From positions 11,366 to 75,365 of the forward strand of contig CH003340.1 in assembly GCA_000149265.1 (NCBI GenBank): a stretch of 64,000 bases of DNA, written 5' to 3'. Source of the stretch: Ciona savignyi (lineage: Eukaryota > Chordata > Ascidiacea > Phlebobranchia > Cionidae). Within the stretch, counting starts at the first letter, position 1; every line of letters begins with the position of its first letter. The translations under genes were made by a program, and so were the position numbers. The notes beneath the pieces are model-generated. The model was not told where the DNA came from. It did no database searches and saw nothing but the letters and a program-made list of their open reading frames with translations. Shown piece after piece: positions 12,277-23,903 of this stretch.

Positions 12277-15200
12277 ATGCCAAGCAATGCCTTCTCACTG
12301 TTTGATAAAAAGCAGCTCAAGTCGAAAATCAAGTTAATGTCATGGTCACCAAAGCGTGATTTGCTCGCAATGGCCACGCAAGATGGGGAACTGCTCTTGT
12401 ACAGACTCTCCTCATTGGAAAGGGCTTGGGCTCTTCCTCCTTATGACAGTGGCTCGTTGATCAACACAATTTGCTGGAGACCTGATGGAAATGGTGGGTA
12501 AACATACAACAAGGTTCAAATTTAAGAAGTATAGTAGTTGCACCTTCACTATTTTCGAAAAAATTACTCGTTGTGTCATTTTACAGCAAAAAATGTGGGT
12601 TTACAGGTTTCAGCCATTGTATCCTGTACAATATTTTGGTCTTCGACTTATGGGTATAACATACCGGTTATTCTGGTGGTTAAGAGCGATGCCTTTCAAC
12701 CGAAAGATTGCAAGTTTGAAACTGGTTGCCAGCTAGTCGGTTGTGTCCTTGGGCAAGGTACTTAACAGGCATTGCCTGTACCCAGTGGATTAATGGGTTC
12801 TACTAGATTAAAGAACCATGTGTATCATATACAACACACTGCAATAGCTCCGGTAACCTGACGGTGGCCGCTAGGTGATCTGACGATTACCGGTGTGTTA
12901 ACTTCGTTGGTTTTCCCATTCACCGGCATAAACATGAATATATCCTATCCTATAGAATTTTAACTAGGCATTTACGCAAAGCCTTAATTGAGGGTAAGCT
13001 TGCATTGCCATGTACTTAAGTAAACTTACAATTTTAGAAAAATGATAATAGGCTCAAGAGGCCTACAGTCATTTAAAGTGCTTTCTCATCACAGTTGTTG
13101 CGGTTGGTCACAACACTAAAGAGGGAGGCGTGCGGTTTGTGTACATGGAGAAATCCGAAATAGTTTTGCACTTAAATGAAGAAAAATCTTGTCTTCGAAG
13201 TCCTGCCACTTTGCTAAAGTGGGTGGAACATTCAAAAGGTGTTTAAGTTTTTTTTGTTTTAAAGTTTTTTTTGTTTTGTTTAAGTTTTTGTGTCAATGTA
13301 GCGTTTAATGTATGTTTCTGTCCAAACTTCATGAAGTTAGGCAACAATAAAAAGTAATAAAAGTAAATTTTTTGTGACTTATTTGGACCGGTATTTAAAC
13401 GGTAAAGAATACTTTTTTTCCATAAGGGTGCTTTGATATTGATTATTTTTTTACCAGCCATTGGCTGGTTGGTTTGTTTACTGAGCAGATGTGAATTAAT
13501 GAGTTGAAATGAAAGTATAAATGCCTCAAGCATACAAGCAAAAATAGTCTTGTGTTTTCCCAAAATGCCTTTCCTGTTTTTTCTATCCACAAAATTAAAT
13601 ATGCAGTTTTTTTATACTGAAATTATTGCCCCTTTACACCATTTAAAGTCGAAATGCATGGAATGTTACATTACTTACGGGTCCTTGGTAGCCACCGGCA
13701 CCAGGAATTTAGGCCATAGAAGTACCATTACTCTAGCGCCGAGCTATTATAAATCCGGGATATAGCGGTCAAGTCAGCCCATGTCCTAAAGGAAGTTGAC
13801 TAAATGCATGCTACTTTTGACAATTGAAGAGTATTTAATATTAAAATGTTACTTTTTATATCACTTTTTCCCAATTTTCAATAATATATACAGATGCCGA
13901 TTTTTTATTTGATCTAATTACTTTCTTTCCAGAATTATCTTCTCCTAACTTCGCATCCCTGTCATGTAAAGATTATATCCCAGACCTTCCCAAATTACCG
14001 ACAAAAGAACTCGACAATGTCAATGTTAACAGTATTGTCGGTGCTTCAAAGTGAGTAGGCTAATGGATTTGAATGTTGGGAATATTAGATTTTGTGTTTT
14101 TTTATAGCTTATGTGGAATTCGTTAAGTTACCAAGAAAGCAAGTTGCAACATTACTAATATCTACAAAATATTTTAATGTTTCTTTTTCAGACCATATGT
14201 GCACTCTAATGTACTTTAAACTTGCTTGTGTTTAAAAACACCTTAATATGTATAGTCATTAAAACTGTTAGTTCATTTAAAACATTAGGCGTAAAGTTAA
14301 CAAACTTAATCCAACTGCTAGCTTGGTTGTATCATTGGGCTGGGCAGATTTTTCCTCGACTTAGTGATTTACTGGATTGTAAAAAACTGTAGTAATGTCT
14401 GCATCGTAAGCACATTGCAATAGCTTTAAAATCCCATCTGTGGGCATGAAAATCGTATGACTTTTCCCAGCACTAAACATGAATGTACTATATGTCTGAC
14501 CGGTTAGACTGGCGGTTTAGTGCGAAGCCTTTCAACCGAAAGGTTGCAGGTTCTGAACTGGTCACTAGCTAGTCGGCTGTGTCTTTGGGCAAGGCACTTA
14601 ACGATAATTGCTTGAACCCAGTAAAGATGCTTGTGTGTTAACCCCCCTGGTTTTTCCATTCACTGGGATAAACATGAGTATCCTATCCCATCCTATCCTA
14701 AGAACCATAAAAAGTTATGCATTTTAATATTAAATACTGCAATTGCCAATCTACCAAACAAGTTGGCTACTAATGGTAATGCTGATTTGCCATGATGATT
14801 GTAGTGATTCGTCATTTGTTGCAAAATAGTTCGTCGGGTATTTTTTTAATTACTTGGTTTCCAAAAATCGTTAAACTCTATTTCAGGTTTCACATGTTAT
14901 TGCTATGTGATGAGAACAGCGATATAACCCTCTATGCATACGGAATCTTTCCTATTTTGTGTATTCATTGCCCAGCTCTGATTGTGAGTTGTGTTTTTAG
15001 GTCTTTTAACAATGACTTTTGTTCAGCTTGACGATACAATTTTCGATTTATATCATTTTTCTTCATATTTGATCATTCTTGCAGTGTGAAAATAATTATC
15101 AGAGACTGCTTAGTGTTTTAAATGATTACGGATGAGTGACCACGATTTTATTTCTAATAACCAGTGCTCTCTTCGCGGGTATCTGTATCTTTGTGAATGT

Positions 15201-18200
15201 ATTTAACATAAAAACAATTACCACTGGTGGTATACCGACCTTTATGGCCCAACCCACAGCGATAAACATAAATGCCTTTCCCTTTCCAATAATAATAAGT
15301 TTAACTCTTTCACTCCCGGCCAAATGCATTAATTCAAACATGCTGTCCCGCAGTGTTTTTTACAATTTTTAGTCATTTTCAAATTAGCACAGTTTTTCTA
15401 AAGTTTATGCTATGATTTAATATTTAGTATGGTTGGAAAGATAATTTATCCCTCTTTTAAACAAGCTGCACATCTAAAATCTACCTCTAATAAAGAATAT
15501 ATTATGTAAACTTTAGTGAACACCACTTTTTATGCAAAGAAAATTCTGCTCGACTTTGAAAAATTTGAGGTGCACTGACAAACGAAATACTCACTTATTA
15601 TTGGAATGCCCAAATGATATGAAAATTGGAATGTAGATTGTATAATAGTTTTTGTACTCAGGAAAATTCGAACTGTATTTTTATCTTTAGTAGTTTTTTT
15701 ACTATTCCTAATTGAAATTGCCCTTTATTCTAACTATATTATGAAAAATTGAACCAAAACGCATTGAAGTTTTTAGTTTTGTAGAACTAAAATAGTAAAA
15801 AGTATAAAAAAGAACAGTGAAGGAAGTGTAAAAAGGGCATACAAAAGCAAACAAACACAAATACTATATCCAATATTCTTCAAAGCAGGGCACACCGAAC
15901 TAGCTAGTCTCGCCGCCTTTTTCTTTATCGTGCGCTCAGCAGTACAGCAGGCCCAGTTGGATTCATGCTTTGGTGAACACGAGCATAACCGCCTGCTGCG
16001 AAAACGTCACCAACGCTCTCCTTTTTATCTCAACGGCACGAAATTCACAGAGAATGTATAGAAAGACTTGCTTGACAAAAAGAGCTTCTCTGCAAGTTAA
16101 CACGACTCCTATTGGCTGAGTTAGTCACGTGTAAATTCGTGTAAAATCGATAGAAATAAGAGGCGAAGCCTTGAAAAAGAAAGGCTATCACTCCTCGCAT
16201 TTTTAATATTTCTCCACGATAATCACAGAGAATAAAATATAGGGTTTCCTTGATCGAATGAGCTATAGCTGAGGTCTCTACCATTACGCATTGCGGAGAA
16301 ATCGTTTTTTAGATTTGCACCCATTTATGTACAGTCGGGATGCCATGTTTTACCACCAACTCGCGATATATGGCGAGTTGGGAGGGAAAGAGTTAATTTA
16401 TGATTTTTCAGGGGCAACCAGCATCATCTTGCAGGGTCATGGACATGTACCTGACTGCAAGTTTCCAGCAAGTCATTTTCACAATCTCGATTCAAAATAA
16501 TAAACCTGTTTCCACAACAAGTCATGCTTCTGTGGTAGGTTGTCCTCACTGATACTGATAGGCATATACTTGCACTGATAGGCATATTTTAGAGCCAAAA
16601 CCGGCAAATTCAAAGATTCGGTACTAGACGTGACGTTCTCGAGAAACTAGAAGGCGATTTCAGGCTTCTTCGATGGAACTTTTATCATTTTTTTGTTAAA
16701 CGACAATATCATCAATTGACTCTTACAAACTCATAAGAAGCCTTTGTGTTAGCATGTGGCCCATACAGGCCAAAGGGACCAAGAAAATGTGTTTAAAATG
16801 GGTCTATGGACATTTATAATATAAGGTTTCTTTGCCAGGGATGGAAAACAACAACATCCTAGTCAAATATTTAAGGTGGTCGGTGTGATAATTTAAGTTT
16901 AAATCATTGTTATTATTGGTTGCTTTGAAACAAAAACTGTATGTAATGTAGATTTGAAGCAAACAGAGGTGTCTGATTAGGTTGAAAAGAGGTACTATAC
17001 ATTTGGGTACAGCTGGAACTAATAGATTATTGTTAAGTTAAAAAAATATTTTAGTTTTTAGCAAGTAACATCCGCTTATTCAAGTGCCGGAAGAGGTATT
17101 TTGATTTGCAAAACTTTATAATACCATCTAGCTTAAGGTTTCCCATGTGACAACGCCCCATTGTGTTTTCCGACTGAGTTCTGACTGTTTGACTGGTTAG
17201 CTAGGTGGGTTGGTGCGTCGCTTTTTAGCCGAAGGTTTGCAGATGTTGCCTGCACCCAGTGGATTGATGGGTTCTACTAAATTAAAGAAAGGTGTGTATC
17301 ATACAAAAACACTTCAATAGTTCCGGTTACCCATTGGGGGTTGCGGGGTGAAATTTTTACCCCCATAGGTTTCCCCGTTCTTGGGGATAAACATGAATGT
17401 CCTATTCTATCGTTTTACATTCACAGGGATGATTGCACTAACCTAATCTTCCCAGGTTGATGTGACGAAGACACTACATGATGTTGACGCATGTGAGCGT
17501 GCCGCCATGACAGCATGTCACCTCATCTCTACCATCCAATACATGAGCAATGTGTTGGACTGCATGAATGAATCGTGCGATACTGTCATACAGGTACAAG
17601 GGTCAGGTCGTAATAACTAGCTCTTTAACTAAGTTTTTACCATGTAAGTGTAAACCTAATATCACTAATAAACACAAACATTGAACACTCTGTAGACATT
17701 AGACACCAGTATACCTAACCCACACATCGCATCGGCAGTATATAATAAACCCTCACATGAGTGTATTATACAACAGAAATCAGTCAAGACTTGAAATTGG
17801 TAAAAATAGTTAAGGGGAGCATCATACACGTTTAGCTGCAGACCTACAAGGTCAACCATCGCACTTATTTGTTAATAAATGCAAGTAAAACATTTTTGTG
17901 CTTACTTTCTAATTTTGCATTTAGAATAAAATAAAAGTGTGGGTCAATCCGTGAAAAATTGTAAGGGGGTCACCACGACAAAAAGATTGTGAACCACTGC
18001 TCTAGAAATTATTAGAATCACATGTTGTCAGATGCTGTTATAAAACTGTGTTAACATCCATCAGGAGATGGAGACCAAGTTGACGTGTTATTTGTTGAAC
18101 AAACCTGTATCCGGGACCATTGGAGACGAACTACTGCATTTCCTACTGTGGGGAAAATCTAGGTGGATTTCTCTTCTGTTTATTTAAAGCTGAAAAATGC

Positions 18201-21200
18201 AAAAGGGTTGGGAGTTTGATTTAGTTACTAGTTAATTGATTTGCTGCCAGAGAACTATTTATAGATAAAGAAACAGTTAAACATTTTTTCAGTTAAGAAT
18301 CTCTTTTCAGTTAAAGATCTAAGGATTTAATACATTGCAATCTGGTGACTGGACTCTAATGATAATTGTTGTTGTAACTACTATCCTATCCTAGTCTTTT
18401 ACACAGGTTGCTAATTTTTAAAAAAAATTGTTTTCGTCATTGCCTCTTTGTAGCGATGTCCTTCGAGATTTTCTCACGAAATGTATCACGGAAAAGGGAG
18501 TTGTGAAACTGAAGAAATTTGTCGAGTCATCCTATGCCTCCATTCTTCAACTATTACTCATCAATTTCCAAATGGCATCAGACGCAATTTATTATCATTT
18601 AGTTGATGTAAAGGTAAGTTAGTCCGACAGATTAGTCTGGTAGTTAAGTGCGTCTGCTTTCAGCCGAAGGGTTGCAGGTTTAAAATTAGTCGCTAGCTAG
18701 TCGGTCGTGTCCTTGGGCAAGGCACTTAACAGATTTTTACCACGGCGTATTAGGAATTTTAAAGATAAAAATGTAAAATACAATAACAAAACAGTATAAT
18801 AACACCCCCGTTAGTAAAATCCTCCTGGGATAACCATGATTTGCTTTGCTAGGCGTAATGTGGTACATTCACAGGGAATGGAAAAACCGTTGATATTCGG
18901 TGGCACCAATCTCTTCAACTCCACGTTAGCACAGGAAGCACTTGACTGCGCTGGTTCCTTTGTATTGAAAGCACGAGAGCTTCAGCAGTAAGCCTGATTT
19001 TGTTGCTTTTATTAAAAAAACTTTTTTAGTTCGTCATTCGTTAGTTTGAAGTATCATCAAGAGAAAGGTTATGTGATCGAAACCTATTGTTTGAGGAACA
19101 TAGGGAAATTAATCAAACCAGGTTCACATACACACTCTGAGCCACTGTACAGATGTCTGTTTCTTTATAATTAACGAGCGTGCAGCTTAAAAGAAATAAA
19201 CCAACTGGATTAGGTGCATTTGTGTGGACCCATTCGGCCCACCACGATAACCCAGTGAATTAATGGGTTAGGCAAAAACGTAGCAATAACTTAATTATAT
19301 TTAATACCCTACAGTAGCTGGTAACATGATAAATACCATTACTTTTTAATCTAGTATTGTGGAACAAAGTCAAAAGAACTTTGCTGCGTTTTTTCGCTTT
19401 CTTCATTACTCCTGGTGCAAAATACAAGATACAACTGAAGAACAGGACACCAAGGTTTAATTAACATTAGTTGTTTTCGATTTAACTTTTAACGGTTTAA
19501 CAGTTAACGGTTGCCTGTATGTTATTTAACGGTTGCCTGTATGTTAACACTCTTGGTTTTCCCATTCACAGGGATAACCATGAATATCCTATCCTAGTTT
19601 TATTCTACAGATTGTGTTGCATTGTGTTCAGACGGTGATTTCTTTTAAAGTTTCATTAATCTAGATCCAGATTTCATCCCACGAATTGGAATTTGTGGCA
19701 GATTTCATTACTGAATCCCTCATACACGAACATGAACAACTTAAAGCATCTGGGAAGGACCGACATTTCAATTTTGACAAAGTCTGTAAGTTACTTATAT
19801 GAGTTAATACTGACAGCAGCATCCTAAAAAAGTAATACTTACAGCAGCATCATAAAAAAGCGGTCGCAGTAAACGATTTACTAGTGTTACACGCATAAAA
19901 GATTTAATCGCGGTACTCATGTGAGTTTCCACACTCGAGTAATGCTTACCCCCCCCCATATTTTGGGCAAGATACTCAACAGCTGTTGCCTTAATCGAGA
20001 AAAATCAAATGGATGCAACATAGTGCAATAACTACCACCTAACTTTGGGCACAATGTAAAGTTGTAAACGTTCAATCATTTATCATGCAACAATTGTCAT
20101 TGTCGTATGCTTGGAGATAAAAATCTGATCCTATGATGATGAGTTATCACAGTAACTTGACAGGCTTCTCAACATAAACAGAGTACACAAATACACAAAT
20201 ATTTACAATAAAAAATTGTTAATCTGGACCTGGCGTTTTCTAATGAAGATTTTAGACCTTACCAGATTTTTTACTCTTAATGTTCGAATATTTCAATTTT
20301 CTGATTTTTATCTGAACTTTTTGCCCGATCCCTAAAAAATACTATAATTCTATCATTATTCTATTATGTTTTTCAGATCAGTACTTCCAGGATGCACCTC
20401 TCTCATCGCAACTCAATACTGAGAGAAACGAGTGGCATCGATTGGTGGAGGCCACCCCTTCTCTGGCAGACAACCCGCTGATAATAAAGCAACGACCGAC
20501 GGCTTCTCTTCGTCAACTTTTTATTGAATTGAGAGAAAAGCTGCAAGGGCTGCTAAGCTGCCCGACTGTAAGATATTTGTTGTTTTACGATTTTTTGATT
20601 TAGTCCGACTGGTTGGTCTGGTGGTTTAGTACGACGCCATTCAACCGAAGGGTTGCAGGTTTGAAACTGGTCACCAGCTAGTCGGTTGTGTCCATATGCA
20701 AGGCACTAATGGACATTGCCTGAACCCAGCGGATTAATGGGTTCTACTAAATTGAAGGAACATGTGTAGCATATATAACACACTGCAATAGCTCCGGTAA
20801 CCTGACGGTGGGCGAGAGGTGATCTGACGATTGCTCGTTCCCCTTAGTTTTCCCATTCTCGGGGATAAACATAAATATCCTATCCTTACCCACGCTTTGA
20901 TCTAATGGATTTAATGCATTTAGCAGATGAAGCCCAGTGGAAATAATAAACATTATATACAATGCACTTGAAAAGCTTTAGTTACCTAAATGTGACCCCA
21001 GCTTAGTTACCTGAATGTGACCCCAGCCTACCCCAATCAAGTAGATCAATTACATTGTTTTTTTCTTTATTTCAGTTGACAGCGAGCAAAGAAAGTGCCC
21101 AACATCAAGTGTTGGTTGCTTCATGTTCAAAATCCACATCTTTACATTCCTGTTTATGGCACATTCCAGGTAAAATTTATCTTTTTAAAAATCATAGGCG

Positions 21201-23903
21201 GTGCCGGTCCCGTAGTGTGGGAGTTTAAGCTCAATGGGAAAGATTTAGGTTAAAAATAGGGAGGTTTGGGTTTAATCCCAGACCGGAACACTTTTTTTGT
21301 GCGGTTGTGCCCTTCCCAGCGCCAAAAGTATGGTGCTTGAATTTATTTGCTTGGGTTCATTTAATGTTGATTCAGTGGATATAAATTGGTTGTTCAAAAA
21401 TTTTAGTGAGTGTAATTACCACTGTTGCACTGCAGAATAGACGGGAGTTTTCCCTTACGATAATCCTGGCTTTTGCTTCGCTTAATATTCAATGAGGTAT
21501 AAGGCCATGGAGTAGTTTGTGACTTCATCTTATTACTTCATGTTTATCCACTATAAGACTGGTAAATGAAGGTTGATTTAGGTAACTTCAGACCGGTATG
21601 TCTTAACACAATGTTATTTTAGTGTAATAAGATTAAGATTGATATTAATGGACCTCTTTGTAAAAAAGTGCTGTTGACCATGGAATTGAACCATAATCCA
21701 ATCGGTTTTGTCTGCCACCCTTTACTCATACTTTTACCCACATTTGCTGACTTGATTATATTTGGAATGTGCAGGACAGTTGAAAGAGGTGACACCAACC
21801 ACATATGTTATATCCACCACCACCGAGCCTCCTAACCAACTTCTAAGCTTCGTTAAGATAAGTGCAGAGTAAGCTGACTATTCTTATACAATTGCATGCA
21901 TTTATAGTCATGAGGGGAGTCTGGGGTAGATACAACCTTTGCTTTCTAAATTCCATCACAAATGTTAACTTCACTCCCTAAATAAACTTTACTATAATTA
22001 ACATAAATAAAACTTAAAAAATAACAACCACAGCATCATGAATAATTTGATATAAAGATTTTACTTACACCCCTGATAAAATGATTACACATGCATGTCC
22101 GATTTAAATGAATTGGAAGAAGAAAGTGGAAAATTGAAATATATCAGATAAATTTAAGTTATATTTAAAAAGCTGCTGGGCAAACAGTTGTGTTTTATGG
22201 CAACGCAGTAAGCACTTGGCTGGCATTGCGCTTGACAAAATCTGTAGCAATGTCCCCAACCTATTCTACACAATGCAATAGTTTTAACTCTAGGCTTGGC
22301 ACAATGAAATTATTTGCATGCTCTATATTGCCCTGACGTTTTCTCACAACAAGGGATAAACATGTATTTTCTATTCCAATTTAAACTAAAGTTTTATCTA
22401 AAGTGGAAGTCGGAAGATATCTATCCACTTCGATGAAGCTGTAATACTGGAAAACGACAGCTCAGAACGATGCACAGTCTCCAATTTCACATTTTATGAC
22501 AAAAATTACATCACTGTTTTGTTGGCAACGAACTCAAATCTATCGATTCTGGCGCAGGTATGAATTTAATTTGATCAGCATTTTATGTATATGAACATTC
22601 AATTGCAAATTTACTTAGCATAAATTGTCGAATCTAGATTTACCCCTAGAAAATGTTATATAAACGGTCACTATAAACGTCATGTTTTATTTATTTATAT
22701 TACAGTAAATAGGAAATATGGAGAGTTAACACCACGGGTAATTATCCACTTATAGTATAAATAAGTAATGGGGAGCTATCACACCGTCATTTGTAAGATT
22801 CCCTTCCACCCAAAGTTCTGTTACCAGGACTGTAGTATTGTTATTGTGAAAAAAAGGTTGTTAATTTGGTTTGGTCGTTTAACAAATACAAAATTCCACA
22901 CAATAGGTCCCTTTTGCACATCTTATATCAGAAGTAGAGAAGCATGGCACAGAAGCGAACGGCAATCAATCAAACCCAACAGAACACAGCATAGATGCCT
23001 CGAAACACGTCAACCATCGCTCAATCATTGAATCGTTGAATCCTGTTAAGATGGCGATCTCTGGGACGAGAAAAGTTGCTTGTTTGGTAGCTAGTTCTGC
23101 TTTATTCTTCGTATTATTGTTTATTGCATTTTGTTCCCCGGGCAGTTGTTGAAAACCATCTACGTATTTCTAAACCGAAAACACTGCATACAAATAATAG
23201 AATCCACATAACCATCAGTATTACTACACTAACTTGTCAAAATATTACTTTTTAAGGCAGAGAAAATACGGAAATTGATTATGAAATATATATCAGTTAA
23301 TAATAACTTAGAACCCAACATTAATTTCGACCAAAAAACTAACCCTAACTCTAACCCCTGCCCTAACTGAAATCCTAATTTTCATTTTGGTGCTCGGTTT
23401 TGTTACTTCCTTCTTTATTCCCTTTGTGCTTTCCCCGTATTTGTATCAAGGATTTGTCATAAATCCGTTTGTCCAATCGGTAACAGAAAAGTTGCTGGTT
23501 TAAAACTGGTCGCTAGCGAGTCGGTTGTGTCCTTGGGCAAGGCATTTAATGAACATTTTCCTGAACCCAGCAGATTAATGAGTTCTACCCAATTGGAGAA
23601 ATGTCTCAATTATACAACACACTGCAATAGCTCCGGTAAGCCGACGGTGGGCACGAGGTGATCTGACTATTGCCCGTTTGTTACCCCCCGTGGTTTTCCA
23701 GTTCGCGGGGATAAACATGAATAACCTATTCCATCCTCTTATCCCTGCAATGTGGCTTGAGATATTAGCATAATTGTTGATTGTATTAATATCCCTATTT
23801 TTGACAGCTTGGCTCCGATATGCGTAACATCCGAACCTACAACATGGAAGCCTGCAGCGAGGATGACGACGGTGACGACGACGCCTCCATGAACCTCGAA
23901 TGA
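12277..23903 (+). CDS. ANAPC4: Anaphase-promoting complex subunit 4
   Basis: This scaffold subunit of the APC/C ubiquitin ligase acts in mitotic exit. Exons: 12277-12493, 13095-13238, 13933-14050, 14887-14983, 16412-16534, 17456-17593, 18065-18162, 18454-18613, 18875-18987, 19355-19454, 19665-19785, 20377-20567, 21076-21169, 21775-21868, 22404-22557 and 23808-23903. All phases join, giving 685 residues, shorter than human (about 808). Residues about 15-110 match the APC4 WD40 region (MSWSPKRDLLAMATQDGELL, ICWRPDGN), followed by ITLYAYGIF in the third/fourth strand set. The long helical domain (HFLLWGKS-type segment, VKLKKFVESSYASI, ELEFVADFITESL) lies in exons 6-11. The C-terminus is acidic (SEDDDGDDDAS). 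The shorter length comes mostly from loops near the C-terminal third; no exon seems missing because every junction keeps phase. Introns are loaded with SINEs. Confidence 0.95.
12663..12955 (+). repeat. tRNA-like SINE in ANAPC4 intron 1
   Basis: It contains GTGTCCTTGGGCAAGGTAC, CCCAGTGGATTAATGGG, CACTGCAATAGCTCCGG, CTGACGATTACCGGTGTG and a TATCC tail. The B-box-like segment has drifted to AGTTTGAAACTGG. Forward orientation relative to ANAPC4. Confidence 0.8.
14495..14702 (+). repeat. tRNA-like SINE, internally deleted
   Basis: The head and B-box-like region (GGTTGCAGGTTCTGAACTGG) are intact, but the middle is missing. CTTGAACCCAGTAAAGATG runs directly into the GTGTGTTAACCCCC 3' part and a TATCC tail. 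A more degenerate relative precedes it at about 14320-14480. Confidence 0.7.
15305..16392. mobile_element. TTAA-flanked element with short inverted ends in ANAPC4 intron 4
   Basis: TTAA at 15301-15304 and 16393-16396 flanks ends reading CTCTTTCACTCCC (left) and, as reverse complement of the right end, CTCTTTCCCTCCC. A subterminal palindrome lies near the right end (CCAACTCGC at 16350-16358 with GCGAGTTGG at 16374-16382). TTAA targets with short TIRs are typical of piggyBac-type elements. No transposase ORF is visible, so it would be non-autonomous. Its right end is only 20 bases from the start of ANAPC4 exon 5. Confidence 0.5.
17189..17412 (+). repeat. tRNA-like SINE, internally deleted, ANAPC4 intron 5
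   Basis: The tRNA-like head joins directly to the CCCAGTGGATTGATGGG segment, so the GTGTCCTTGGGCAAGG portion is lost. It continues through the CACTTCAATAG word to a degraded tail near 17410. Forward orientation. Confidence 0.65.
18620..18732 (+). repeat. SINE 5' half starting at a splice donor
   Basis: The SINE head AGTCCGACAGATTAGTCTGG begins within one or two bases of the gtaagt donor at 18614-18619, after ANAPC4 exon 8. It continues through the B-box-like region and GTGTCCTTGGGCAAGGCAC, then stops. The 3' half is missing here; an isolated SINE tail occurs at about 19540-19600. Confidence 0.65.
20603..20890 (+). repeat. tRNA-like SINE in ANAPC4 intron 12
   Basis: Near full length: head GTCCGACTGGTTGGTCTGG, B-box-like GCAGGTTTGAAACTGG, CCCAGCGGATTAATGGG, CACTGCAATAGCTCCGG, and a TATCC tail near 20885. 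Forward orientation relative to ANAPC4. Confidence 0.8.
23478..23745 (+). repeat. SINE, 5'-truncated, last ANAPC4 intron
   Basis: It starts at the AAAAGTTGCTGGTTTAAAACTGG segment of the tRNA-like head, then follows the standard body (GTGTCCTTGGGCAAGGCAT, CCCAGCAGATTAATGAG, CTGCAATAGCTCCGG) to a CCTATTCC-type tail. Upstream, 23335-23430 looks like half of a foldback MITE of the 61215 family (AACCCTAACTCTAACCCC, TTTCATTTTGG). Confidence 0.7.

Noticed and set aside
10636-12955. Intact tRNA genes, suggested by A-box- and B-box-like words.
   Set aside because: The words lie in heads of a repeated SINE with conserved non-tRNA bodies and TATCC tails. No clean cloverleaf with acceptor stem was found.
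16291-16500. Plus-strand ORF beginning MRRNRFLDLHPFMYSRDAMF.
   Set aside because: It runs across the right end of the TTAA-flanked element and over ANAPC4 exon 5 in the wrong frame.
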